Below, piece by piece: positions 19,801 through 29,011 of a DNA stretch of 64,000 bases (within the stretch, counting starts at the first letter, position 1; every line of letters starts with the position of its first letter). The notes below the pieces were generated by a model. That model saw only the letters and a list, made by a program, of their open reading frames with translations, was not told the DNA's origin and ran no database searches. The position numbers and the translations under genes are program-made. This DNA comes from an uncultured Chitinophaga sp. (GTDB taxonomy: Bacteria; Bacteroidota; Bacteroidia; Chitinophagales; Chitinophagaceae), in assembly GCF_946479755.1 (NCBI RefSeq), contig NZ_CAMLHC010000021.1, positions 62,001 through 126,000 of the forward strand, read 5' to 3'.

Positions 19801-20454
19801 CTCTTTCAGTTTGACATCCAGCGCCTGCATCTTTTGCGTATAGTCGGCAGCGGTAGTGGGCGTGTAATCCACGCCCATCCGGATGGCCTGCACGCCCACC
19901 CTCTGGAGAAAATCAGCGCCCATGTCGTCCAGCGATTGTTTGGGGTACTGCAGCCGCTGTGGGTTAGCGGCGAACGTACGTACTACGCTGGTCACCAGGC
20001 GCCGGCCGTATTTCCCGAGGTCCATCACCAGCGCATACCCGCCAAAACGGGCGGGTATGCGGGGTAAATGCTCAAGGTTGACATAACCGCCGGCCGGAAT
20101 GTTCACCTGCAGCGGAACAGTAGTTACTGCTCCCTGGCGGACCATCTCAGGCAACCAGATATCTCCCGGCATGGCATGGGTGCCATAAGGAATCAGCGCT
20201 ATGCTACCACTGGCCACCAGTGGCTCCTTGAGCCGGTTGACCACCTGGAGGGTGTATGAGGGCTGCTCCCCGGGCCACAACACATTAGTAGGGCAGGAGG
20301 CACGAATAACGCTGACATCATAGTCATAGTGCCGCTGATTATTTTTTACGCCTAAAACCTGTTCATAGTGCACCCAGTCGGCAGGCGCTTTCATTTGCGC
20401 CATACCGTTATACCCGCTGCTGATCAACAGCCCGAGTATCCATAAATATTTCAT
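16876..20454 (-). CDS. Large exported clan-A-like glycoside hydrolase with C-terminal CBM9/DOMON-like region
   Basis: A 1192-residue protein with signal peptide (about 1-19). An N-terminal beta domain (about 40-160) precedes a TIM-barrel-like region (about 170-480) with two carboxylates at clan-A positions: Glu295 in SLWNEPWEG (acid/base, NEP motif) and Glu395 in KIWDTESWVG (nucleophile). A beta-rich region (about 560-720) follows, then from about 727 a CBM9/DOMON-like ligand-binding region beginning INVDGQLDDWQQ and ending HWSNEVEFGIEK. It is the last gene of the SusCD locus, 13 nt after the T9SS gene, and its only clear enzyme. GH5, GH39 or a new family are all possible; the substrate is unknown. 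Confidence 0.78.
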   Translation of the reverse strand: MKYLWILGLLISSGYNGMAQMKAPADWVHYEQVLGVKNNQRHYDYDVSVIRASCPTNVLWPGEQPSYTLQVVNRLKEPLVASGSIALIPYGTHAMPGDIWLPEMVRQGAVTTVPLQVNIPAGGYVNLEHLPRIPARFGGYALVMDLGKYGRRLVTSVVRTFAANPQRLQYPKQSLDDMGADFLQRVGVQAIRMGVDYTPTTAADYTQKMQALDVKLKEYQSKNITVLLMFGAGTAPQPLGMPRSFLDSNRVMKKTKQDLVWAPASDTDFQQFVHRLCVQYGWPKGPVTAVSLWNEPWEGASISGWQSDILRYREIYRVMAQAVLDARKRGADVLVGGGDSNSNAWDKLFADGKMTFLPIFDFCSIHYQGMESPAIYPEWVNRRSPRGRVKIWDTESWVGNTDDRIGLTVATNRSSGYDRSMGIYAGYMYTGGRGSERFTQKVLTPQGTKEITRIPDTWSQAAALGAVQHLVGERNFNRLLFPNGLPWIMIFDGGQHPDDGTAVISGDIGDAFGAERVLFRGVRGLPEVMEKEKIRAAIAAGNPQADSLQQALQKYLPLTGGRMLLPAASYLRLYDFYGNPLYAKNGQLEIPLNSQGYYLRTDGSKGSFSKLLAALKTARIEGYEPVEIIPKDMTARISRLPVMRLQLTNILNRPVKGRLQVTLKGLQVTLPDSLSLAAHETRTILVQITGGIAAANNTYPLAVHFDAGADGIATHYEDMHVNVISRLSINVDGQLDDWQQALPQSVSSKGAATVSVTEAAWYPFKNFDTNANGYASGYFAYDDRYFYFAAKVADSTPHPGTYRFAHRPDDTFFYPDTSYVLDMQESLITKENSVPATDTGALQLPDSNGRILHYWESGDNTNSFGLDLRLPEPTQVALYLPALRVSSVRLEVYDNHSGKNLFRRTLTNLWGGTWEVLRLEGDVRIVLHANAWWYTPKLAALLFDRPSSDSLFVKEDFDTRGNWKGVYGALGYYIVGAEPHLPAGITLTPVFKALRQPLIWPAGVRHYTYQKNPVTPDNSGLGYSYDNVLLAFNVVPEGKDGMLAHPPGTMPRYTGYKCTDYEYAFNPVAAAYGGGTEIWRLLAPGLNRKHFFPKQPKSAKEGPVNNGKLVIRREGNTVITECAIPWEEIPDVKAAMDKGQLIKLSFRVNDNGAPGSCMELAKERSVSKQNARAFHPDWKVHWSNEVEFGIEK

Positions 20455-20467
20455 CTCTTTTTTCTTT

Positions 20468-22630
20468 TTATAGCTTAATGAATTTCTGCTGCCCTGTCAC
20501 TTTGTTACTGGCGGCATCAGTGACGCGCAGCACATAAGATCCGGGCAGCAGGCTGGCTACATCGGCCTGTAACGTGCCTGTACCATTGGTCCGTATCGTT
20601 CTGACCATCTTGCCCGAAAAATCAAAGATGTCAAGTTTGTATCCTTTGGCGGCTGTTTGTTTCAGATCGATGTACAGTATTTTTTCCACGGGATTGGGGA
20701 ATATCCTAAGGGCGCTGCCGGTGTTGCGGCCAGGTATCGCCGCGGTGGCAGCGGTGCTGTCGGTCGTTGGCGGCGGTGCCGGCGTCCAGCGGTACAGTAC
20801 TATCTTGTTGGCGTTGTAATCGTCTTTGGTGATCAGGTATTCCCCGGTGGTACGATGATATGCTTTGATGCCATACTGTGAATCCACGTCATTGCCAACA
20901 TATACGGCCGGATTGCTGCTGTTCATGGTGAGTGCCAGCGCACCGGTGCTGAGGTCAAACACATCGATGTCGGGAATGGCATAGTAGCCTACGAAAAGAT
21001 AGTTGCCGGCGGCAGACATGGATTTGGCCACTGCGCGGCTCAGCGTGATCACCAGGTCGGGTGTGCGGTTGCCGGCTTTCCAGCCGCGGTAAACTTCTAT
21101 CCTGTTACCAATCAGTGTCCAGTCGGTATTACCGCCGGCGAGCACCATCATATCGCTGGCAGGAACATATTCTATCCTGTTCAGCCGTGCGATGGAGGCA
21201 GGGGTGGGTGTAGATACCACAGGGCCGTAGATCGGTTTACCATTGGGAGCGAAGCCGGTCAGCGGATAATGCTGGATGGCGTTGGTTTTGTCCTGCGAGA
21301 TCCAGATATCGCCGATGGAATCGAGGCAGAAGCCGTTGCGCACTTTACTGATGGTATCTCCGGGAATGGCGATGTAACCGTCGGTCGCCTCATTGAAGTA
21401 ATAGGTATAAAACACGTCGGCGTTCTGGTTGTTGGCGATCAGTATTTTATGTCCGTTTACATTCGCGAAATGCCCGAAGTGCTCACCCCTGGCATGATCT
21501 GTCATCTGTATGCGGGCATCCTGCGGATAACGGTAAGGATCTACGGTATTGGCCACGTAGGCGCCACCGTCGGTACCGGTATACGCGTAGAGGATGTTGC
21601 CGCTGTAAAACCAGGTGCCGTCGCTGCCTGCATCAGCGGAAGCGTTGCCTTCGAAGTTGAGCGCCTGCAGTGTCCACTGAAGGTTGCCGACGCTGTTGTA
21701 GCAGTGGATGTCGGTAGCGCCGTTACGGCCCAGGTCCCATGTGCCGCCCCACGGGTTGTTGAGCACATACAGGTTGCCCGCTGCATCACGACCAATGCCC
21801 GCTACCCGCGTAAAACGTTTGTCGCCAACGGTGCCGCGGAGAGTGGTGGACTGGTTCAGGTAACCGCCCTGTACGCCGAAGGTGCCGGTCAGTACGGGCG
21901 TGCCCGTTAGGTTACTGTAAATTTTGATCTGCATGTCGGGGCCCTGATCGCCAATCAGCAATTGGCCGCGGGCGCTGTCGGCATAGAGCGCGGAAGGCCG
22001 TGCGCCGGAGCCCAGTGCTATCACAGGACCGGCTACCCCCGTAGTGTCAAAGCTGGCGACGTTGCCGCTGCTTTGCTGCGCTACCCACAGACGGCCGCTG
22101 CTGTCGATGGCCAGTGCGCCCGGTGCGCTCACCGTCCACTGCCGGACGGCCACGCCCCCGTTGGTGTACACTTTAACCTGGTTGTTCATCATATCGCTGA
22201 CGTATATACGGCCATACGAAGCAACAATACCCGTAATGGCGTCGCCGGTACCGGTATTAACAGGGATCAGCAGGTCCCGCACTTTGGTGCTGCGGTTGTA
22301 GCGTCCCACCTTGCCGTTGTTGGGCGCCTGCTGCGCAGTATAGATATAAGAAGCGTCGCCGCCGATGGCGCTGCCCTGCGATTCTTTGTTGCCGCCCATG
22401 GAACCCAGCGTGGCGCCGTTCTGGTAGATACCGATGTTACGCCCTTTTTCATCCCACATGGAGGCGGTATATACTACTCCCTGGGGGGACACCCACATCG
22501 AGCGGGCGCAGTTGCCTACATGGTTGCTTTCATCAGGAAAATTATTACCCATCCAGGTGGTAATATACTGGCCCTGTGCGCCGGCATAAGCCAGCAGCAA
22601 GCCTGACAGTACGGTAAATGTTTTTTTCAT
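20468..22630 (-). CDS. T9SS-secreted beta-propeller (NHL-like) protein
   Basis: A 720-residue protein with signal peptide (TFTVLSGLLLAYAGAQGQ). Residues about 25-630 are repeated beta-propeller-like blades with phrases such as ALAIDSSGRLWVAQQ, GIGRDAAGNLYVLNNPWG and FCLDSIGDIWISQD, as in NHL/SMP-30-type proteins. The last 80 residues form a type A T9SS sorting domain (RIFPNPVEKILYIDL, DIFDFSGKMVRTI, LLPGSYVLRVTD, ending QQKFIKL), so it should be exported by type IX secretion. It lies between susD and the glycoside hydrolase gene. A surface binding or lyase role on the same glycan is plausible, but no catalytic site is visible. Confidence 0.85.
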   Translation of the reverse strand: MKKTFTVLSGLLLAYAGAQGQYITTWMGNNFPDESNHVGNCARSMWVSPQGVVYTASMWDEKGRNIGIYQNGATLGSMGGNKESQGSAIGGDASYIYTAQQAPNNGKVGRYNRSTKVRDLLIPVNTGTGDAITGIVASYGRIYVSDMMNNQVKVYTNGGVAVRQWTVSAPGALAIDSSGRLWVAQQSSGNVASFDTTGVAGPVIALGSGARPSALYADSARGQLLIGDQGPDMQIKIYSNLTGTPVLTGTFGVQGGYLNQSTTLRGTVGDKRFTRVAGIGRDAAGNLYVLNNPWGGTWDLGRNGATDIHCYNSVGNLQWTLQALNFEGNASADAGSDGTWFYSGNILYAYTGTDGGAYVANTVDPYRYPQDARIQMTDHARGEHFGHFANVNGHKILIANNQNADVFYTYYFNEATDGYIAIPGDTISKVRNGFCLDSIGDIWISQDKTNAIQHYPLTGFAPNGKPIYGPVVSTPTPASIARLNRIEYVPASDMMVLAGGNTDWTLIGNRIEVYRGWKAGNRTPDLVITLSRAVAKSMSAAGNYLFVGYYAIPDIDVFDLSTGALALTMNSSNPAVYVGNDVDSQYGIKAYHRTTGEYLITKDDYNANKIVLYRWTPAPPPTTDSTAATAAIPGRNTGSALRIFPNPVEKILYIDLKQTAAKGYKLDIFDFSGKMVRTIRTNGTGTLQADVASLLPGSYVLRVTDAASNKVTGQQKFIKL

Positions 22631-22662
22631 AAACGTGGAGTTTGAGGGTTTAAAAAAGCGGA

Positions 22663-24057
22663 TTAATAGCCGTGATTTTGTACCAGCCGCGGATTGCGGC
22701 CCAGCTCACGCAGCGGGATGGGCCACAACGACTGGTCGGCGGTGATGCCCAGCACGGCGCCGGCACGGCCGGTGCGTACCAGGTCATAAAAGCGATGCCC
22801 TTCAAATGCCAGCTCTTTGAAACGTTCGTTTTCAATGGCGGGCGTCAGATCGGCATCGGTTTCACCGGCGGCAGGAAAATCATGGGCGGAAGGAGTAGTG
22901 GTCGGCAGTCCGAAGGCACGGCGGCGGATAATATTCAGCATGGCGATCGCTTTGGTATGCTTGCCCAGCTTGTCCAGCGCCTCGGCGTTGACCAGGATGA
23001 TGTCGGCCAGCCGCAGGGCGATGATATTGGGCTCGGTACCATTGGTCAGCCGCACATACTTGTTGACATAATTCACCGGCGTGGTAGCGGTGGAAAGCCC
23101 CAGGGCGGCGCTCTTACGGATATCGCCGGCTTCATAGGCGTTCACTATCTTATCGGTAGGCGCTATCTGATAACTGCCGGTCTGCTGCCCGGCAGGGATA
23201 CCGTTAACGGGCATGTAAAAACTGAACAACCCGTTGGCCTGGGCGGAAGAGCTCACGTATTGTATTTCAAAAACAGACTCGGTGCTGTTTTTCCCGCTGA
23301 CGGTAAACATATTGCTATAGGCGGCACTGCCGCTCACCAGCGCATAGAGGGGATTGTTTATCACATCCTGTGCCTTCACGGCGGCGGAGTCGTATTTTTT
23401 CATGCTGAGGTATGCTTTGGCCAGTAACGCTTTAGCCGTGCCCTGCGTGGCGCGCCCGCGCGTGTCCGCACCACTGGCATAACTAACGGGCAACGATGAT
23501 TCGGCAATGGTGAGGTCCGCAATAATCTGTTGAAAGATAACGTCCACGGGGGAACGTTCTATGGTAAAGTCTGCGTTAAAGGAATTATAGGGCTGCGTTA
23601 CCAGAGGAACAGGTCCATATGCTTTAAGCAGGTTAAAATAGAAGTAGGCCCGCAGGAAACGCGCTTCCCCCAGCAATTCCTGCTTCCGGCTGGCGGTGAA
23701 CAGGCTGTCTTTCATGCCGGGCAGGTTTTTCAGCAGGTCATTGGCCCGGCCGATACCGGTATAGTTGTTCTGCCAGTAGGAAGCCACGATCGGGTTGTCA
23801 ACCGGGATGCCATGCTGGCTGAAAGGCGCGTAATTGATGAGTAACGCCGTAGTGACGTCAGATGCGGCGTCAAAGGCGACGGGGAACTGCTGCGCCATGG
23901 TCTGCGCGGCAGGGTAGATGCCGATGGCGGCACTTTCGGCGTCATTGGCGGTCTGCCAGAAATTGTCTTCTGCAATGGTGTATTCCGGCACCTGGTCCAG
24001 TACTTTGGTGCAGGCGGCAAATGCGATAGTGATGAGTAGGAATCCTGTTTTTTTCAT
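22663..24057 (-). CDS. SusD/RagB-family outer-membrane lipoprotein
   Basis: A 464-residue glycan-binding surface lipoprotein of the classical SusD type. Lipobox FAAC with Cys16; the N-terminus continues KVLDQVPEYTIAEDNFWQT. Diagnostic segments are LLGEARFLRAYFYFNLLKAYG, ATQGTAKALLAKAYLSMKKY and the C-terminal ENERFKELAFEGHRFYDLVR with LWPIPLRELGRNPRLVQN. It starts 10 nt after susC and precedes the T9SS gene by 32 nt. It should capture oligosaccharide for its SusC partner. Confidence 0.95.
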   Translation of the reverse strand: MKKTGFLLITIAFAACTKVLDQVPEYTIAEDNFWQTANDAESAAIGIYPAAQTMAQQFPVAFDAASDVTTALLINYAPFSQHGIPVDNPIVASYWQNNYTGIGRANDLLKNLPGMKDSLFTASRKQELLGEARFLRAYFYFNLLKAYGPVPLVTQPYNSFNADFTIERSPVDVIFQQIIADLTIAESSLPVSYASGADTRGRATQGTAKALLAKAYLSMKKYDSAAVKAQDVINNPLYALVSGSAAYSNMFTVSGKNSTESVFEIQYVSSSAQANGLFSFYMPVNGIPAGQQTGSYQIAPTDKIVNAYEAGDIRKSAALGLSTATTPVNYVNKYVRLTNGTEPNIIALRLADIILVNAEALDKLGKHTKAIAMLNIIRRRAFGLPTTTPSAHDFPAAGETDADLTPAIENERFKELAFEGHRFYDLVRTGRAGAVLGITADQSLWPIPLRELGRNPRLVQNHGY

Positions 24058-24067
24058 GTCTGCTGCT

Positions 24068-27000
24068 TTAGAAATTCAGGTTTAGTCCGGCCATAAAAGT
24101 GCGGGGCTGTGGCTGTACTGCCCAGTCTATGCCCAACTGCGAGTTTTTGACAGACTGGTTCTGTGATTCGGGATCATACCCGGAATAGTTGGTGATGAGG
24201 AACAGGTTCTGACCGCTCACATACACGCGGGCGCTGCTGAAACGGATACGTTTCAACAGGGCGGAAGGAAACGTATAGCCGACAGTGATATTCTTCATAC
24301 GGATAAAAGAACCGTCTTCTACAAAACGCTGGGATACCTCGCCGTTGGTGAGACTGCCCGGTGTCACCGGATCATTAAAAACAGCTTTCGGCACATCGGT
24401 ATGTGTGTTGGCCGGCGTCCAGCGGTCCAGCGTTTTGGCGTCGCCGTTATTGTAGTTGCTCATGCGCTCGAGCATGCTGCGGGTCTGGTTGTACACCTTG
24501 TTGCCGTACGACCAGTAGAAAAAGAAGCTGAGGTCTATGCCTTTATAGCTGAACGAGTTGGTCAGGCCGCCGGTGAAATCGGGCAGCGCATTGCCAAGGA
24601 TCACACGGTCGGCCGCCGTGATCCTGCCGTCTTTGTTGATGTCGTCATAGATCATATTGCCGGTGGCAGGATCTACGCCTTTGTTGCGATATCCGAAGAA
24701 TGACCCAACAGGTTCGCCTACACGGAAAATGCTGGTAGGCTGACTGGTATAAAAGGAGCCAGGCAGGCTTTCAGTGAAATCAGAGCTGGAAGGATCGCCG
24801 GCCACGGTTTCAGGCAGACTGGTAATCTTATTGCGGTTAAAATAGAGGTTGAAGTTGGTGTTCCAGGTGAACTTGCCCCGGATATTTTCTGTGTTGATGC
24901 CTATCTCCAGCCCTTTATTCATGAGTTGCCCGATGTTGGCGCCGTTAGTGCGGTTAAACCCGGAGGTATAGGGAAGTTCCAGTTTGAAGATCAGCCGGTT
25001 GGTGATTTTCCGGTAAGCCTCCACGGTAACGTTGATGCGGTTGTCGAGGAAAGCCATGTCCAGCGCAAGGTTGGTGGCCGTGGTGGCTTCCCAGCTAAGG
25101 TCGCGGTTGGAGAGGGAAGTGGGGGCAATACCTGCGGCAGCGCCGTAGTTGTAACCCGTGGAGTAGGTAGCGAGGGAGGGGAAGTCGCTACCCAGACCTT
25201 CGTTGTTGCCGGTAACGCCAACGCTGCCCCGCAGCTTCAGGTCATTGAAGAAACGCTGATCTTTCATGAACGATTCGTTGATGATGCGCCACGCTGCGGA
25301 GATGGAAGGAAAGAAACCATACTTTTTGTTGGCGCCGAAACGGGAAGATCCGTCTGTGCGCAGTACGCCTTCCAGCAGATAGCGGTCGTCATAATTATAA
25401 CTTGCCCGGCCAAAATAGCTCACCAGCCCCCATTGGGAGCGGTAGTCCAGCGGAGAGAACAGGTTGGTGAAACCGGTGACGGACTGAATAATATCGGTGG
25501 AGTTGGTGTTACCGGAAACGCTGATGCGGCGTACATTGGCTTCCTGCGCACTTTGCCCCAGCAGCACGGTGAGTTTGTGTTTACCGCGGAAGGCAGGTGT
25601 ATAGGAAAGGGTATTTTCATTCACCCACAGAAATTGAGAAAACACAGACACGAAACCGGTGGCGGGCGACTGGTTGTTGACCAGTTTGGACTGGTACCGG
25701 TCATCGGTTACCTGCTGGTTGTCGAAGCCAAAGCTGGTCCTGAATTTCAGGCCGGGGACGATCGTGTATTCGCCATAGAGGTTACCGATGTAACTGTCCA
25801 CAACAGACTGGAACCGCAGCGAATGTGCGATCATCACCGGGTTGGTCCAGCGCCGGTTGGGATCAGTGTAAAAGGTGCCGTTAGGATTATAGATCGGGTC
25901 GTTGGGGTTTTCGATCAATGCCAGCGCCAGCACGGATTGCCCGGAGAAACTGTTGTCCATACGGTTGTTGACAGAGTGTACGCCGGTAAGGTTCACGCCG
26001 ATCTTCAATTTGTCGGTGGCCATGAAGTCGAAGTTCACGCGGCCGTTGAACCGCTTGAAATGCTGCACGCCTGCAATGGTACCGGTTTGATCGAGATAAC
26101 CAACAGATACGTAGTGGGAAGTGCGTGGGGTACCGCCGGAAATGGAGAGGTTGTAGTTGGATACCGGTGCGGAGCGGAAAATGGCATCCTGCCAGTTGGT
26201 GTTCCTGCCGGTTTTCACGATGGCCGGGTCCAAAGGGAGGCCGGCATTGGTGCGGGATTCGTTGAACAGGTCCACGAACTGGTCTCCGTTAAGCAGCGGT
26301 AATCTTTTCGGTACGTCGGACACACCGGTGTACATGCTGAAGTTAAAGCGGGATTTGCCTTCGGCGCCTCTTTTAGTGGTGATGAGAATGACGCCGTTGG
26401 CGCCTCTGGAGCCGTAGATGGCTGTGGCGGCGGCATCTTTCAGTATTTCCACCGACTGGATGTCGTTGGGGTTGATGTTGTTGGTGGCCGTGATCCGCTG
26501 CCCGTCTCCTGAAACGCCGTATTGTGCAGCGGGCAGGTTGCTCATAGGTACGCCGTCTATAACGTACAGCGGGCGGTTTTCTCCGAAGAGGGAGCCATTG
26601 CCACGGATACGGATATACGTTTCATCTCCCGGGGCGCCGGAGTTCTGTACTACCTGTACGCCCGGGGCTTTGCCCTGAAGGGCGGCGTCGAGGTTGGTCA
26701 CGGCTACGCCGGCCAGCTCGCTACCTTTGATGGAAGAAACGGACGATGTCAGGTTCTTTTTCTGTTGGGTGCCGTATCCCACCACCACGAGGTCATTCAG
26801 GGAATTGCTTTTCTGTTGCAGTACAATGTACAGCGTTTGTTGCCCGTTGACCGCCACTTCCTTCGATTCAAAGCCAACAGAGGTGCAGAGCAGTACGCTG
26901 TTATGTCCCGGTACGGCCACGGTATAGCTCCCCTGTGCATCGGTGGTGACGCCCGTAGTGGTGCCCTTGACCCGGACACTGACACCGGGCAGCGGTTGAC

Positions 27001-27415
27001 CTTTATCGTCCGTAATTTTTCCGGATACCGACATGCGGGGTGTCTGCGCCTGGTTGTCTGGCGGCGGACTACTTTCTTTACGTGTCACCACCACAATCCT
27101 GTCGGTGATCTGATAGGTAAGGGAGAGGCCCTCGAGGAAGGGTTTCAATACCTGCTCCAGTGAAGCGTTTTTACACTCGAGCGATACGTTTTTGTAGGAG
27201 GCAGCGGGTTCTCCGCGCCAGATGAAAGAATATCCGGTCTGTTGTTTCAGCGTGGAAAATACTTTCTCCAAAGGCACGTTTTTCAGGGAAACCGTTACCT
27301 TCTGTGCGAAGCCGGCAGTACCTGCCAGCAACAGTGCGATGGTCAGTATGGCCCACAACGGTTTGGCCGGCTGTTTTTTTACAGCTGTGGGAATGCGCGT
27401 GGCAAGGAATTTCAT
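24068..27415 (-). CDS. SusC/RagA-family TonB-linked outer-membrane transporter with STN domain
   Basis: A 1115-residue TonB-dependent transporter. Signal peptide about 1-38 (LLLAGTAGFAQ), STN domain about 39-110 (LEKVFSTLKQQTGYSFIW), carboxypeptidase-regulatory-like domain about 125-210 (VSGKITDDKGQPLPGVSVRV), then the SusC plug signature VVVGYGTQQKKNLTSSVSSI and IRIRGNGSL, and a barrel ending FMAGLNLNF. It is the import channel of the larger SusCD locus; the STN domain signals to the FecR encoded just upstream. A 302-nt leader separates it from fecR. Confidence 0.96.
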   Translation of the reverse strand: MKFLATRIPTAVKKQPAKPLWAILTIALLLAGTAGFAQKVTVSLKNVPLEKVFSTLKQQTGYSFIWRGEPAASYKNVSLECKNASLEQVLKPFLEGLSLTYQITDRIVVVTRKESSPPPDNQAQTPRMSVSGKITDDKGQPLPGVSVRVKGTTTGVTTDAQGSYTVAVPGHNSVLLCTSVGFESKEVAVNGQQTLYIVLQQKSNSLNDLVVVGYGTQQKKNLTSSVSSIKGSELAGVAVTNLDAALQGKAPGVQVVQNSGAPGDETYIRIRGNGSLFGENRPLYVIDGVPMSNLPAAQYGVSGDGQRITATNNINPNDIQSVEILKDAAATAIYGSRGANGVILITTKRGAEGKSRFNFSMYTGVSDVPKRLPLLNGDQFVDLFNESRTNAGLPLDPAIVKTGRNTNWQDAIFRSAPVSNYNLSISGGTPRTSHYVSVGYLDQTGTIAGVQHFKRFNGRVNFDFMATDKLKIGVNLTGVHSVNNRMDNSFSGQSVLALALIENPNDPIYNPNGTFYTDPNRRWTNPVMIAHSLRFQSVVDSYIGNLYGEYTIVPGLKFRTSFGFDNQQVTDDRYQSKLVNNQSPATGFVSVFSQFLWVNENTLSYTPAFRGKHKLTVLLGQSAQEANVRRISVSGNTNSTDIIQSVTGFTNLFSPLDYRSQWGLVSYFGRASYNYDDRYLLEGVLRTDGSSRFGANKKYGFFPSISAAWRIINESFMKDQRFFNDLKLRGSVGVTGNNEGLGSDFPSLATYSTGYNYGAAAGIAPTSLSNRDLSWEATTATNLALDMAFLDNRINVTVEAYRKITNRLIFKLELPYTSGFNRTNGANIGQLMNKGLEIGINTENIRGKFTWNTNFNLYFNRNKITSLPETVAGDPSSSDFTESLPGSFYTSQPTSIFRVGEPVGSFFGYRNKGVDPATGNMIYDDINKDGRITAADRVILGNALPDFTGGLTNSFSYKGIDLSFFFYWSYGNKVYNQTRSMLERMSNYNNGDAKTLDRWTPANTHTDVPKAVFNDPVTPGSLTNGEVSQRFVEDGSFIRMKNITVGYTFPSALLKRIRFSSARVYVSGQNLFLITNYSGYDPESQNQSVKNSQLGIDWAVQPQPRTFMAGLNLNF

Positions 27416-27717
27416 ATTTTTTTCTCGTGGATTTTATACATGAAGCAATCATAAAACGTGGACGTTCCACACATTACTGTCCCGCACCGGGGGCCCCCGG
27501 CAATTTTCTGTTCCCGGGGGATGACTGTCCCGGTTTAAAAATGTTTAGCGGAAAAAATAGTGGCGTTTCTGTTGTCTTTACTACCTGGTTTTAATGCTGG
27601 TGTGTGTTAAATCGTTTGATTTTGGTTTTCAGTTAAAATATTGAATGTTTGTTAGCAATGTACACTCGTTACCACCTGTGCCGGTTATAGGTTTTTGTCT
27701 GATTGGCGCCAGGGGCT
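27416..27717 (-). promoter_or_regulatory. 302-nt fecR-susC intergenic leader with several palindromes
   Basis: No gene is seen here. Palindromes include GTGGA-CGT-TCCAC at 27458-27470 and CCGGGGG/CCCCCGG at 27487-27500; an imperfect hairpin at 27709-27727 overlaps the fecR stop codon. There is no T-tract after that hairpin, so it is not a clear terminator. The rest is AT-rich (27540-27660), as expected of a promoter, but I find no TAnnTTTG box. The susC promoter is probably here and may be read by the ECF sigma factor of the locus. Confidence 0.45.
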
Positions 27718-28920
27718 TTAGCCCTGGGACCCGGGCGAAACAACAATCCTGTTCCCATCTATCCGGAACCGCACCATTTTTGTCATTTCCAGCGCTTTCA
27801 GCAGCTGCGCCACAGGCTCATTTCTCGACACAATGCCGGAGAGGGTGATGCCGTTCATATTCCCTTCATAGCTGACATCCACATTGTACCAGCGGGCCAC
27901 TTCCCGCATAATGGTTTCGATATGGGTATCCTGAAAGTAGAACTCGCCGTTTTTCCAGCTGAGGATTTCCTCCAGGTTGGGTTTGCTGATGCGGAACGGT
28001 CCGCCGCCAGCTGCCATGGTGGCTTGTTCGCCCGGATGCAGCAGTTGTCCGGCGCCGCCGTTGCTAACGTTGATGGCGCCCTGTACGAGGGTGGTGCGGA
28101 CAGTGGTTTCGTCCGGATAGGCCATGACATTAAAGGCAGTGCCGAGCACCCGGATGTCCAGTTGGTTGACGGTGACGGTAAACGGCTTACGGTCGTCTTT
28201 GACGATATCGAAGAAAGCCTCGCCGGTCACTTCCACCTGCCGGCGGTCGGCTGCGAACGTGGTCGGGTAGCGGATGGAAGAGGCGGCGTTGAGCCATACC
28301 CGTGAACCGTCGGGCAGGGTCAGCTGGTACATGCAACCGTGTGGTGTTTGCATGGTATTGTATAAGATGTGGCTGTTATCGTTGCCGGTCAACTGGTAGG
28401 CTACCTGTCCGTTGGCCAGTTTCACGATACGGGCGTTGCCCTGTTGGGCAATGGTGCCATTGGCCACACTGTCGAGCGACACGCGGGAGCCGTCGCCCAG
28501 TATCAGCAAGGGTTGTGCAGTGCCGGGGTTGACGGGTTTGCCGGCGGCCAGGGGCGCCATCTTGTGTTGGCGCCGGGTAGCGAACTTCCAGGTACCTGCG
28601 AGCAGCAGGCCAAAGATGGCAGCAGCAGCGGCGTATTTGAACCAGGGCCGGATAACGGGCGGCTTACGCGCCGGTGGCAGCATTGACAGCTGGGCGTCCT
28701 GTTGCCGCGCTTTCAGCAGTATTTCATCGGCCATCTCCGCAGGATCATAATCGGCGGCTTCGGCGTAGGCAGGGTTGCTGAAAGCTTCTTCCAGCAGGCG
28801 GGAAAGCAGGGCCTTATTGTCCCGTTCCATGGCCATCCGGCGGAAACGGTGGACCCCGGACGCATTGAGCGTTCCGTTCATATATTCTCTGAACAGTGCT
28901 TCAAATGATGTGTCAGACAT
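27718..28920 (-). CDS. FecR-family anti-sigma factor
   Basis: A 400-residue protein of the same plan as the FecR at 7030: N-terminal cytoplasmic domain (FEALFREYMNGTLNASGVHRF), one membrane helix near 110-130 (PWFKYAAAAAIFGLLLAGTW), periplasmic FecR domain with GEAFFDIVKDDRKPFTVTV, and C-terminal DUF4974 (ITLSGIVSRNEPVAQLLKALE). It should hold the adjacent sigma factor inactive until the SusC STN domain reports substrate. Confidence 0.95.
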   Translation of the reverse strand: MSDTSFEALFREYMNGTLNASGVHRFRRMAMERDNKALLSRLLEEAFSNPAYAEAADYDPAEMADEILLKARQQDAQLSMLPPARKPPVIRPWFKYAAAAAIFGLLLAGTWKFATRRQHKMAPLAAGKPVNPGTAQPLLILGDGSRVSLDSVANGTIAQQGNARIVKLANGQVAYQLTGNDNSHILYNTMQTPHGCMYQLTLPDGSRVWLNAASSIRYPTTFAADRRQVEVTGEAFFDIVKDDRKPFTVTVNQLDIRVLGTAFNVMAYPDETTVRTTLVQGAINVSNGGAGQLLHPGEQATMAAGGGPFRISKPNLEEILSWKNGEFYFQDTHIETIMREVARWYNVDVSYEGNMNGITLSGIVSRNEPVAQLLKALEMTKMVRFRIDGNRIVVSPGSQG

Positions 28921-29011
28921 GCGGATGCTGGTTTAAGGTCATCTGTTTTTCCCTTGTATATTAAAGGACGGAAAACAGGAACAGGGTAAGACAGTAAAGT
29001 GAAAAAATATT

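Noticed and set aside
24926..26302. A 458-codon open frame opposite susC
   Set aside because: It lies fully within the well-supported susC gene, and its translation has no domain or signal. Long antisense frames are expected here from the codon bias of GC-rich third positions.
27709..27727. Terminator at the end of fecR
   Set aside because: The hairpin is imperfect, overlaps the stop codon and is followed by an A-rich rather than T-rich stretch in the transcript.
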